Below are positions 7,957 to 15,365 of a stretch of 64,000 bases of DNA, piece after piece. The position numbers and the translations under genes were made by a program. Source of the stretch: Methylotenera mobilis 13 (lineage in GTDB: Bacteria; Pseudomonadota; Gammaproteobacteria; Burkholderiales; Methylophilaceae); assembly GCF_000384255.1 (NCBI RefSeq), contig NZ_KB913035.1, forward strand, positions 843,362 through 907,361. Reading direction: 5' to 3'. A model generated the notes under the pieces. That model saw nothing but the letters and a program-made list of their open reading frames with translations, was not told the DNA's origin and searched no databases. Position 1 is the stretch's first letter, and each line of letters begins with the position of its first letter.

Positions 7957-7970
7957 TTTAAGTACATAAC

Positions 7971-9548
7971 TTATGAATAGCCTTTATTATTTAGATAAAC
8001 TCTGAAGATACTATGTACTATTAGGTTGTAATCTTCATTGAAATTATATGTATCTCTGCTTGGCTCTCTGAATTTAAAGTATATGTGATTGTTGTTTGGA
8101 TTAATGTTGCCCAATATAGATCTGTTAAAAAGATCTACTATTAACTCATCTGCATTCATATCTTTACAATACTCATTTATTCTTACTTTAGCTTCAGTAA
8201 CGCTGCAAGAGTAATTTGACGATGTTCTGCAAACCCTTTCAATTGAACCTAACGCACTCATGATCGAAATTATTTGAACGTTGTTATAAAAGCATGAAAG
8301 TTCATTTTTAAATTCAGTTACCAATTCATCTGCATACATACCTAATAAATGGTTAGCATCGTGCTTTGATAAGGGTATTCGATATTCATGAGTACTGAGG
8401 GGTTTGAATAACAGGATTAAATCTCTAGGACGTAGGAATGTGTGATCAAGTAAATACTTGAAACTTGTTTTTGGAGAGTTAGCTGCTTCTGCGAAAGGTT
8501 CTTGTACTAGTGATAGCCATGGGTCACTTTGATCAACGGGTAATCCATTTCTTTCTAGAGCAATTTTTATTCTTTTATTAATAAACTCTCGGATATGAAG
8601 GTCAGTTTCTTTATTGTTTTGGTTGTATTCATCTTGATACCAATTGATTAGTGTTGAATAAGATGAAAAGACTTTTCCAGTGTCTGTGGCGCAAGTTGAG
8701 ATTAGTTTTCCAATATCATCTCTAATGAAAAGAATGGCTTTCGATTTTAAATTATTCTTTGCAAACAATTCGTTATTAATTGTCTTGGTAACTCTAATAA
8801 GACTGATTATGGAGTCAATACTGTTTGGATCGTGTGAGTTGAAGGATATATCTAGATCATCAAACAATAAAAAATAAGTATTATCGTTAGCTCGCTCCTC
8901 TGGGCTCGTTAAAACTCTGAGTACGACATCTTCTAGATCAGGGAGTAATTTATAGAATGGTGCTTTTTCTCTATGAATGGTGAGCTCTTTTTTAAATTTA
9001 CCTTTCATGAATCTTTTAAAATATTCAACACTTATTTCAAAGCCATTGGTTTCAACAAGCTCTTTAATCTGATCTCCTTTAATGTTGATATAGCCTGAGT
9101 TTTTCCTTAGAAATTGAGAAAGTAAAGAATAGTCTTTGTTGTTTTTTATTGCTTGATTGTCTGCAAATAGCTGTAATATATTTGTCAGTACTATCCATTT
9201 ATATAGACTGTCTCTTTCAATCGTATTACCGGACTTTTGCCCTATTTGCACAATTTGTTCTAAATTTGCCTCGCCTTGTCTAATAAATTTACAAAATATG
9301 TTGGGCTCATCCTTTGAGATTGCACATAAATATTCAGCAAAAGCACTTTTCCCACTACCTTTTCTACCCAGAACAATAAATTTCTCATTATCTAACTCAT
9401 GAAATAAATTGTGGAAGTCTTCATAAACACTTCTTAGTGATAAGGATGATGTGCTTAAAGCCTCAGCTTCTGCTTCTGCAGCTCCTAAAAATATTAAATT
9501 TTTTTTATTCTCGAAACCGAGCTTTTTTGCTAAATCTTTAAGAGCCAT
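7971..9548 (-). CDS. Sll1717-family P-loop ATPase, probable defence cargo
   Basis: A 525-residue cytoplasmic ATPase. The Walker A motif is GRKGSGKSAFAEYL (about residue 61) and the Walker B is YFLLFDDLDISF (about 227). A later RPRDLILLFKP segment resembles those seen in this family and in STAND-like proteins. The name follows the NCBI label 'P-loop ATPase, Sll1717 family'. Members often occur as lone genes in islands, and a role in anti-phage defence is suspected, not established here. The ATG has GGAGG six bases upstream. It is transcribed toward rep and its promoter lies near attR. No nuclease domain is visible. Confidence 0.78.
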   Translation of the reverse strand: MALKDLAKKLGFENKKNLIFLGAAEAEAEALSTSSLSLRSVYEDFHNLFHELDNEKFIVLGRKGSGKSAFAEYLCAISKDEPNIFCKFIRQGEANLEQIVQIGQKSGNTIERDSLYKWIVLTNILQLFADNQAIKNNKDYSLLSQFLRKNSGYINIKGDQIKELVETNGFEISVEYFKRFMKGKFKKELTIHREKAPFYKLLPDLEDVVLRVLTSPEERANDNTYFLLFDDLDISFNSHDPNSIDSIISLIRVTKTINNELFAKNNLKSKAILFIRDDIGKLISTCATDTGKVFSSYSTLINWYQDEYNQNNKETDLHIREFINKRIKIALERNGLPVDQSDPWLSLVQEPFAEAANSPKTSFKYLLDHTFLRPRDLILLFKPLSTHEYRIPLSKHDANHLLGMYADELVTEFKNELSCFYNNVQIISIMSALGSIERVCRTSSNYSCSVTEAKVRINEYCKDMNADELIVDLFNRSILGNINPNNNHIYFKFREPSRDTYNFNEDYNLIVHSIFRVYLNNKGYS

Positions 9549-9660
9549 ACATTACCTCCGCAGTTGTAAGAATTCGAGAACGTCCAATATATAGCTAAGA
9601 GTTGATCGCAGCAAATAAATGTTTATATATCTTAGTTACTAGGGTTTATAATCTAAATCT

Positions 9661-9681
9661 GGCTACTACATGGCTACTAAT
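9661..9681. promoter_or_regulatory. Right arm-type integrase binding sites
   Basis: GGCTACTA (9661-9668) and TGGCTACTAAT (9671-9681) repeat the arrangement at 2405-2425 with the same spacing, just inside attR. A shared CGAGAAAAT follows in both places. Confidence 0.65.
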
Positions 9682-9695
9682 CGAGAAAATTAGAC

Positions 9696-9729
9696 AAAGA
9701 AAAACGCCCCATTCTTTCGAATGAGGCGT
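9696..9729 (-). terminator. Terminator of tRNA-Met
   Basis: Arms 9704-9714 and 9719-9729 (ACGCCCCATTC with GAATGAGGCGT, one mismatch) form a tight hairpin with a 4-base loop, followed on the minus strand by a U-run. The same hairpin is duplicated at attL. Confidence 0.75.
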
Positions 9730-9781
9730 CCTTATTGGTGGTGAAAGAGGGACTTGAACCCTCGACCCCAGGATTATGAAT
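9696..9781. repeat. attR: right 86-bp direct repeat
   Basis: Right copy of the core repeat. It covers the tRNA-Met terminator and the 3' part of the intact gene up to the anticodon loop. Identity with attL ends at 9781, where attL continues with unrelated bases. Confidence 0.92.
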
Positions 9782-9812
9782 CCTGTGCTCTAACCAGCTG
9801 AGCTACATCACC
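9736..9812 (-). tRNA. tRNA-Met (CAT anticodon), island integration target
   Basis: A 77-nt cloverleaf with the CCA encoded. The D arm is GCTC/GAGC, the anticodon stem CAGGA/TCCTG around TTCATAA, and the T stem GAGGG/CCCTC. The CAU anticodon and GGGGTC variable region fit elongator tRNA-Met better than lysidine-type tRNA-Ile. The acceptor stem has a U6-U67 mismatch and a G7-U66 wobble. The 3' half lies in the att core, so island insertion leaves the gene complete. Confidence 0.92.
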
Positions 9813-9875
9813 TTTTAAATCGGTTGCTAAAAACTTAGCAAGGGCGCAATTCTAGTGTTTTAGTCGTGAATTGTC

Positions 9876-9944
9876 AAAAAAAGTTTGGTAAAAAATGCGG
9901 TTATTTTCATTAAATCGCACATTTTTTTTAAGCGTTACCAAACT
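9876..9944 (-). terminator. Long hairpin after ychF
   Basis: AGTTTGGTAA (9882-9891) and TTACCAAACT (9935-9944) are perfect complements, with a second inner pairing (AAATGCG with CGCACATTT). Seven A at 9876-9882 give a U-run on the minus strand. It would end the ychF transcript. Confidence 0.65.
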
Positions 9945-10005
9945 GGGTGTTTAAAGTCTTATAAAGCTATGATTTTTGCATCAAAGTGGTATTCACTAGT
10001 TAGGC

Positions 10006-11091
10006 TTAGACGTTAAATCTAAAGTGCATTACATCGCCATCTTGCACAATGTATTCTTTGCCTTCTAAGCGCATCTTTCCAGCTTCTTTTGAACCTTGCT
10101 CGCCTTTGTTTTTTACATATTCATCATAGGCAATCACTTCTGCACGAATAAAACCACGCTCAAAGTCTGTATGAATCACGCCGGCCGCTTGTGGTGCCGT
10201 AGCGCCTTTTTTAACGGTCCAAGCACGCACTTCTTGCACGCCAGCGGTGAAGTAGGTTTGTAGGCCTAGTAAATCATACGCTGCGCGGATGACACGGTTT
10301 AAGCCTGGTTCATCTTGGCCTAGCTCAGCTAAAAACACAGCTTTATCTTCATCATCTAGTTCTGAAATTTCACCTTCGATTTTTGCGCAAATGCAAACCA
10401 CTGGAGCGCCTTCAGTTTTACCTAGTGCTACTACTTTGTCTAAGTATGGATTATTTTCAAAGCCTTTTTCATCCACGTTGGCAATGTACATCACAGGTTT
10501 CACTGTAATCAGGCATAGTGGTTTGATGATATTGAGTTCATCAGCATCTAGGCCAAGTGTGCGCACTGGCGCGCCTGTATCTAAATGTTTTTGGATTCTT
10601 TCGCAAAGGCCTGCAAGTGCAATAGCGTCTTTATCGCCGGATTTAGCTTTTTTGCTTTCGCGTTGTAGTGTTTTTTCAACTGTTTCCATATCAGCTAGCG
10701 CAAGTTCGGTGTTAATCACTTCAATATCTGAAAGTGGGTCTACTTTGCCAGCCACGTGCACAACGTTGCCATCGTCAAAGCAGCGTACTACGTGAGAAAT
10801 CGCATCCGTTTCACGAATGTTAGCTAGAAACTTGTTACCTAAACCTTCACCTTTTGATGCGCCAGCCACTAGGCCAGCAATATCAACAAACTCTACAATA
10901 GCTGGTTGTACACGTTGTGGTTTTACAATATCAATCAACGGTTGCATGCGTGTATCTGGTACCTCAACAATGCCTACGTTTGGTTCAATCGTGCAGAATG
11001 GGTAATTTTCAGCAGCAATTCCTGCTTTGGTAATTGCATTAAATAAAGTTGATTTTCCTACGTTAGGTAGGCCCACGATTCCACATTTCAT
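10006..11091 (-). CDS. ychF: Ribosome-binding ATPase YchF
   Basis: Obg-family ATPase that binds the 70S ribosome and is linked to stress control. At 361 residues it is close to the usual 363. It starts [21 protein letters not shown] (G1), followed by [20 protein letters not shown] (G3 region), and ends with a TGS domain ([16 protein letters not shown]). The start codon overlaps the stop of a 27-codon frame in an ATGA arrangement. It lies downstream of pth, as in many Proteobacteria. Confidence 0.96.
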   Translation of the reverse strand: MKCGIVGLPNVGKSTLFNAITKAGIAAENYPFCTIEPNVGIVEVPDTRMQPLIDIVKPQRVQPAIVEFVDIAGLVAGASKGEGLGNKFLANIRETDAISHVVRCFDDGNVVHVAGKVDPLSDIEVINTELALADMETVEKTLQRESKKAKSGDKDAIALAGLCERIQKHLDTGAPVRTLGLDADELNIIKPLCLITVKPVMYIANVDEKGFENNPYLDKVVALGKTEGAPVVCICAKIEGEISELDDEDKAVFLAELGQDEPGLNRVIRAAYDLLGLQTYFTAGVQEVRAWTVKKGATAPQAAGVIHTDFERGFIRAEVIAYDEYVKNKGEQGSKEAGKMRLEGKEYIVQDGDVMHFRFNV

Positions 11092-11171
11092 ATTTTCCCA
11101 ATCATCTTTAACGCAATCATTGCGTTATGTTCGTCTTCATTGATTCCCCATACTATTAGTGCTGTTTTCAT
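11088..11171 (-). CDS. Candidate small protein (27 aa) coupled to ychF
   Basis: A 27-codon frame starting at ATG 11171 ([20 protein letters not shown], then 7 more residues). An AGGA site lies 7 bases before the ATG. Its TGA overlaps the ychF ATG by the ATGA arrangement, which supports translational coupling. No known family is recognised. It could be a real small protein, a leader that controls ychF translation, or chance. Confidence 0.45.
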   Translation of the reverse strand: MKTALIVWGINEDEHNAMIALKMIGKI

Positions 11172-11240
11172 CTTTTCATCCTAAACGTTTTATTTTTGCG
11201 TTGAATCTGAATGGAAAACAGCCTCTTAATGTACGGTTAT

Positions 11241-11816
11241 TTATTTCTTTGTATGCAATTTTAACATGGCACTATCAAATTCGCCTGCGAGCAATAAATC
11301 TACTAATTTAGTGCTATCAATAATGTTATCTTCAATCGCGGCTTGTTCATCTTTGGTAGGTGCTTTGAGCACAAAGTTAACTACTTCAGTTTTTGATCCG
11401 GGGTGGCCAATACCCACTCGCATGCGCCAGTAGTCTGGCGTACCTAGTGCGGCATGAATATCACGCAAGCCATTATGGCCACCATGCCCACCGCCAAATT
11501 TCATTTTAGTGCTACCAGCAGGTAGGTCTAGCTCATCATGAATCACCAAGATTTCTTTGGGCGATATTTTGTAGTAGTTGGCTAAGGCTGCAACAGCTTT
11601 GCCACTTGCGTTCATAAAGGTGGTTGGTTTAATCAACCAAGTGTCTGAGGTTGGGTTTAATTTACCTGTAAATCCAAAAAACTTAGCATCAATTGCCAAC
11701 TTGCTATTAGTGGCCGCAGCAAGTTGATCTATCCACCAAAAACCTGCGTTATGGCGCGTGGCTGCATATTTTTCGCCAGGGTTGCCTAAGCCTACAAATA
11801 ATTTAATTCCGCTCAT
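11241..11816 (-). CDS. pth: Peptidyl-tRNA hydrolase
   Basis: Frees tRNA from stalled peptidyl-tRNA in the cytoplasm. Of 191 residues, the N-terminal LFVGLGNPGEKYAATRHNAGFWW holds the catalytic His. Further motifs are KPTTFMNASGKAV, and HDELDLPAG with the catalytic Asp, then GGGHGGHNGLRDI. Length and order are normal. It lies between rplY and ychF, the standard arrangement. Confidence 0.97.
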   Translation of the reverse strand: MSGIKLFVGLGNPGEKYAATRHNAGFWWIDQLAAATNSKLAIDAKFFGFTGKLNPTSDTWLIKPTTFMNASGKAVAALANYYKISPKEILVIHDELDLPAGSTKMKFGGGHGGHNGLRDIHAALGTPDYWRMRVGIGHPGSKTEVVNFVLKAPTKDEQAAIEDNIIDSTKLVDLLLAGEFDSAMLKLHTKK

Positions 11817-11869
11817 GTTGTCACTTTAGTTAATATATTTTTTGAGTGCACACGTTTCAACTAACACCT

Positions 11870-11903
11870 AAAAAAAACGCGCACTTTAGTCAAAAAGTGC
11901 GCG
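11870..11903 (-). terminator. Terminator after rplY
   Basis: CGCGCACTTT (11878-11887) pairs with AAAGTGCGCG (11894-11903) around a 6-base loop. Seven A at 11871-11877 give the U-run on the minus strand. It may let pth be read at a lower level than rplY. Confidence 0.8.
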
Positions 11904-11931
11904 CTATTTAACTAGCTTACGTAATTAATAC

Positions 11932-12540
11932 TTAAGCCGCTGGAGTTTCAGCTGCTGCATCAGCAACGCTACCGCGTGTTTTAGCGATAGAAGCAACTGC
12001 TGCGTCATCACCGTGCGCCAATTGTACAAATTCAACACCTTTTGGTAGTTTGATTTGTGACAAGTGGATTGAGTGACCAATTTCCAATGATGCAACGTCA
12101 ACTTCGATAAACTCTGGCAAGTCTTTTGCCAAGCAGCTTACGTCAGCTTCTGTTAGTACGTGAGCAACAATACCACCACCTAATTTAACTCCAGGCGCGA
12201 CATCAGCGTTGATGAAGTGGAATGGCACTTTAACGTGGATTTTTTCAGTTGCGCTAACGCGTTGAAAGTCAACGTGTTGAATAGTGTTACGCACTGGGTG
12301 CATTTGGAAGTCGCGTAATAATACGCTTTCTTTTTTACCATCAAGAATCAGCGTTAATACTGAAGCGTGGAAAGCTTCGTGACGGAATTGTAAGAACAAT
12401 TCTTTAGCGTTGATTTCTAGCGGGAATGCTTCTTTACCACCACCATATACTACACCAGGCACAGAGCCAGCATGACGTAGGCGGCGGCTCGCACCCGTAC
12501 CTTTAGCGTCACGTTTTACTGCATTGATTTCAATAGCCAT
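11932..12540 (-). CDS. rplY: Ribosomal protein bL25, long (CTC/TL5) form
   Basis: 5S rRNA-binding protein of the large subunit. It is 202 residues, the long form with a C-terminal TL5-type domain, ending in an Ala-rich tail. The N-terminus contains RDAKGTGASRRLRHAGSVPGVVYGG and the core MHPVRNTIQHVDFQRV. It sits 73 bases downstream of prs and is probably co-transcribed with it. Confidence 0.96.
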   Translation of the reverse strand: MAIEINAVKRDAKGTGASRRLRHAGSVPGVVYGGGKEAFPLEINAKELFLQFRHEAFHASVLTLILDGKKESVLLRDFQMHPVRNTIQHVDFQRVSATEKIHVKVPFHFINADVAPGVKLGGGIVAHVLTEADVSCLAKDLPEFIEVDVASLEIGHSIHLSQIKLPKGVEFVQLAHGDDAAVASIAKTRGSVADAAAETPAA

Positions 12541-12613
12541 TTTACTACTCCTAAATTTACTGCTTTACTACAATGAATCTGCCTTCCGCGACCAGAAGGC
12601 AGGGTGAAAAACT

Positions 12614-13567
12614 TTAGTCCATAAATAATGAGCTGACAGAATCTTCACAGCTAATTCTGCGAATGGTTTCTGCTAGCAATGCTGCTGCGCTCAATTGACG
12701 GATTTTTTTACAGTTTGCTGAGTCATCTTGCAACTGAATTGTGTTCGTAACGACTAGTTCATCAAGCTCAGAGTTCATGATGCGCTCTGCAGCGCCACCT
12801 GACAATACGGGGTGAGTTGCATAAGCGACTACTTTTACTGCGCCATGTTTTTTTAATGCTGCCGCTGCTTCACATAGTGTGTTTGCAGTGTCTACCATGT
12901 CATCCATAATGACACAGGTGCGGCCAGCAACATCACCAATGATATTCATGACTTTAGCTACGTTTGGTTTTGGACGACGTTTATCAATAATCGCAAGATC
13001 AGAGCTGAGTTGTTTCGCACATGCACGCGCACGCACTACACCGCCAACATCAGGAGAAACCACCACAAGATTTTCATGTTTTTGTTCTAGCAAGTCTGCC
13101 AATAAAATTGGAGTTGCATAGATGTTATCCACTGGGATATCAAAGAAACCTTGAATTTGATCTGAGTGCAAATCCATCGTTAATACACGATTAACACCAA
13201 CGCCAGTGAGCATGTTAGCCACTACTTTAGCGGTAATGGCAACACGTGCTGAACGTGGGCGACGATCTTGGCGTGAGTAACCAAAGTATGGGATAGCAGC
13301 AGTAATGCGGCCAGCAGATGAGCGACGAAGCGCATCCACCATGACCATTACTTCCATTAGGCTATCGTTGGTAGGGTGGCTGGTGGATTGCAAAACAAAC
13401 ACATCACGACCACGCACGTTTTCAAGTAATTCAACCATGACTTCGCCATCGCTAAATTTACCTACATGCGCTTGACCAAGTTCAATACCTAAGTGTTTTG
13501 CAACTTGCTGCGCGAGCACTGGGTTGGCGTTGCCAGTAAAGACCATCATGTTGCCGTTAGACGCCAT
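12614..13567 (-). CDS. prs: Ribose-phosphate pyrophosphokinase
   Basis: Makes PRPP from ribose 5-phosphate and ATP for nucleotide, His, Trp and NAD synthesis. It is 317 residues, the class I size. Visible motifs are the flexible loop [20 protein letters not shown], the metal site [19 protein letters not shown], and the PRPP loop [20 protein letters not shown]. It is the first gene after tRNA-Gln in the minus-strand run. Confidence 0.97.
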   Translation of the reverse strand: MASNGNMMVFTGNANPVLAQQVAKHLGIELGQAHVGKFSDGEVMVELLENVRGRDVFVLQSTSHPTNDSLMEVMVMVDALRRSSAGRITAAIPYFGYSRQDRRPRSARVAITAKVVANMLTGVGVNRVLTMDLHSDQIQGFFDIPVDNIYATPILLADLLEQKHENLVVVSPDVGGVVRARACAKQLSSDLAIIDKRRPKPNVAKVMNIIGDVAGRTCVIMDDMVDTANTLCEAAAALKKHGAVKVVAYATHPVLSGGAAERIMNSELDELVVTNTIQLQDDSANCKKIRQLSAAALLAETIRRISCEDSVSSLFMD

Positions 13568-13619
13568 TCGATTTCCTATCGTGCCGGCTCATCAAGATTG
13601 ACCAGCTAACTAATAAAAA

Positions 13620-13667
13620 AAACTCACTAAAAAATAAAAGCGTGTAAATCAAATAATCTACACGCTT
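13620..13667 (-). terminator. Terminator after tRNA-Gln
   Basis: AAGCGTGTA (13638-13646) pairs with TACACGCTT (13659-13667) around a 12-base loop. An A-rich tract to the left gives a U-rich tail on the minus strand. It separates tRNA-Gln from prs. Confidence 0.75.
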
Positions 13668-13677
13668 CTACAAAATT

Positions 13678-13754
13678 TGGCTGAGGAGGAAGGATTCGAA
13701 CCTTCGCATGCCGGAATCAAAATCCGGTGCCTTAACCAGCTTGGCGACTCCCCA
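13678..13754 (-). tRNA. tRNA-Gln (TTG)
   Basis: A 77-nt cloverleaf with encoded CCA. The anticodon loop TTTTGAT gives TTG, and the T arm is GAAGG/CCTTC. The 5' TGGGGAG pairs with the 3' CTCCTCA region, including the weak first pair typical of tRNA-Gln. It lies between ispE and prs, a common betaproteobacterial position. Confidence 0.94.
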
Positions 13755-13770
13755 ATATATAATCAGCTAT

Positions 13771-14646
13771 TTACTTAATAAAAGGGTGCTGATTCAACCC
13801 TTTTGCAACAAACCCAAAATACTCTTTCGGTTTTTGTTGGTAAATACTATTTGCAACTTCCTGATCAGCCACTTCTAAAAAGACCGAAGCACCTGAGCCG
13901 CTCATTCTAGCATCTCCGTACTGTTTTAGCCAGTCCAAGCATGCTTTTACTTCAGGATAAATACTACAAACTACTTTTTCCAGTTGATTTGTAAACCCAT
14001 CGCGGATGTTTCCTAACGCTAAGTTTTCAGTGCTTAATTTCGCTATCTCGGAAAAGGCGGCTATTTTCTTAGGAATCGTATTCTTTGTCAATTGATTATT
14101 AGAAAATATTTGTGCTGTTGATACGTGAACGTTTGGAGTTAACACTACATAATAGGCATCATGTAAGGTAATCGCTTGTAATTGCTCGCCAATTCCTTCA
14201 GCCCAAGCATTGCTGCCGTAGATGAAAAACGGTACGTCCGCACCTAGTTGCAATCCGAGTGCTAATAATTCCTCTCTTGGTAGGTCTAGTTGCCAGCGTT
14301 GATTGAGTGCGAGTAAGACGGTTGCAGCATCTGAGCTGCCACCGCCAAGTCCACCACCCATCGGAATTTTTTTATCCACTAAAATTTCTGCGCCAAGTTG
14401 GCAGCCTGTGTGTCTCTGAAGCAGTTGGGCTGCACGTACACATAAATCATTTTCTTCTGGAACACCTGCAATCTCATTCACACGTTTAATTGCGCTGGTG
14501 TTGGTGGTTTTTAGATAAATGGTGTCGTAGTAGTCAAGTAATCTAAAGACCGTTTGTAATAAGTGATACCCATCTTCACGTTGCCCAGTGATGTGTAGGA
14601 ATAAATTGATTTTGGCGGGTGCTAAAAAAGCTTCGAAGTCATGCAT
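13771..14646 (-). CDS. ispE: 4-diphosphocytidyl-2-C-methyl-D-erythritol kinase
   Basis: GHMP kinase of the MEP isoprenoid pathway, phosphorylating CDP-methylerythritol. It is 291 residues. The start has [21 protein letters not shown] and the ATP loop is [32 protein letters not shown] is the C-terminal GHMP motif. It precedes tRNA-Gln and follows lolB after 53 bases. Confidence 0.96.
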   Translation of the reverse strand: MHDFEAFLAPAKINLFLHITGQREDGYHLLQTVFRLLDYYDTIYLKTTNTSAIKRVNEIAGVPEENDLCVRAAQLLQRHTGCQLGAEILVDKKIPMGGGLGGGSSDAATVLLALNQRWQLDLPREELLALGLQLGADVPFFIYGSNAWAEGIGEQLQAITLHDAYYVVLTPNVHVSTAQIFSNNQLTKNTIPKKIAAFSEIAKLSTENLALGNIRDGFTNQLEKVVCSIYPEVKACLDWLKQYGDARMSGSGASVFLEVADQEVANSIYQQKPKEYFGFVAKGLNQHPFIK

Positions 14647-14699
14647 AGCTTGCTAAGTTAGTTCTATTAAGTGTTTGTCAGTGTTGATTGAGTGAATCT

Positions 14700-15365
14700 C
14701 TAGCGCTGAATGTTATCCCAATTTTCCACCAATAGTTTAAGGTTAACTTTGTCACTTTTGAGAAAGATTTTGCCTGGTACCCAGTATCCATTTAGTTCCG
14801 CGTAGTTTGAGAACTCAATTTTCCAGCCATCTTGACTAAGTGTAGTTAGTAAGCCTTGTTCATTCCATGTGCTTGCTAAAACAGGCCCTCTTGTTGGGCG
14901 ACCTAGCGACCAGTCGGCAAGGCCGGTCAATGGGAGTGACCAGCCAAGCGTATTGTGCGTCAGTGTTTCTGCGTTTGCAGCAGAAACAGCTTTGCCATTT
15001 GCATCGGTAAGTGTGATTTGGTTGTTGGATTTTGTAATTTGCGCGACTTGGCTACCAAGTGGTGAGAATAATGCAATATTGTCATCACCCAATGAATGGA
15101 GCCACTTTAAGCCACCTGAAAACCCTTTGCTGTCGGTTTGTACGCCGATTCTGCCTTGAAGCGTGAATTGCCGTATTTCTGCATTGGTTTGCAAATGTTT
15201 TTGATGGCGGAACGTTGAGTCAGCGCTCATCTGCACTTGATTGGGCGTGATTGCACAAGCTGTCAATAAAGTGACCAAGCTTAAGGTTAGAAAACGACGC
15301 GTCAATTGTATTGATCTGACTAAAATAGATTGAGTGCTGTTGAGTATGGTTGCTAAAACACTCAA
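14700..15365 (-). CDS. lolB: Outer-membrane lipoprotein insertion protein LolB
   Basis: Accepts lipoproteins from LolA and inserts them in the outer membrane. It is 221 residues with a lipobox LLTAC ending the N-terminal hydrophobic stretch (Cys at about residue 37). The body contains FTLQGRIGVQTDSKGFSGGLKW and SLPLTGLADWSLGRP, typical of LolB. The start is uncertain because the N-terminus is long; a later start near the hydrophobic segment is possible. It overlaps the TPR gene by 4 bases, so the two are coupled. Confidence 0.9.
   Translation of the reverse strand: MSVLATILNSTQSILVRSIQLTRRFLTLSLVTLLTACAITPNQVQMSADSTFRHQKHLQTNAEIRQFTLQGRIGVQTDSKGFSGGLKWLHSLGDDNIALFSPLGSQVAQITKSNNQITLTDANGKAVSAANAETLTHNTLGWSLPLTGLADWSLGRPTRGPVLASTWNEQGLLTTLSQDGWKIEFSNYAELNGYWVPGKIFLKSDKVNLKLLVENWDNIQR

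Larger units (their letters stand above)
2188..9781. mobile_element. Integrative element in tRNA-Met with rolling-circle Rep
   Basis: A 7.6 kb element bounded by 86-bp direct repeats (2188-2273 and 9696-9781, one mismatch) that cover the 3' half of tRNA-Met and its terminator. It carries an integrase next to attL, HigBA, an Mrr-like nuclease, an unknown gene, an AlpA-like HTH protein, an HUH Rep and a P-loop ATPase. It has no capsid, tail or conjugation genes. This content suggests an integrative plasmid or a satellite that replicates by a rolling circle after excision. Excision is inferred from intact att sites and an intact integrase, not shown. Confidence 0.88.
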
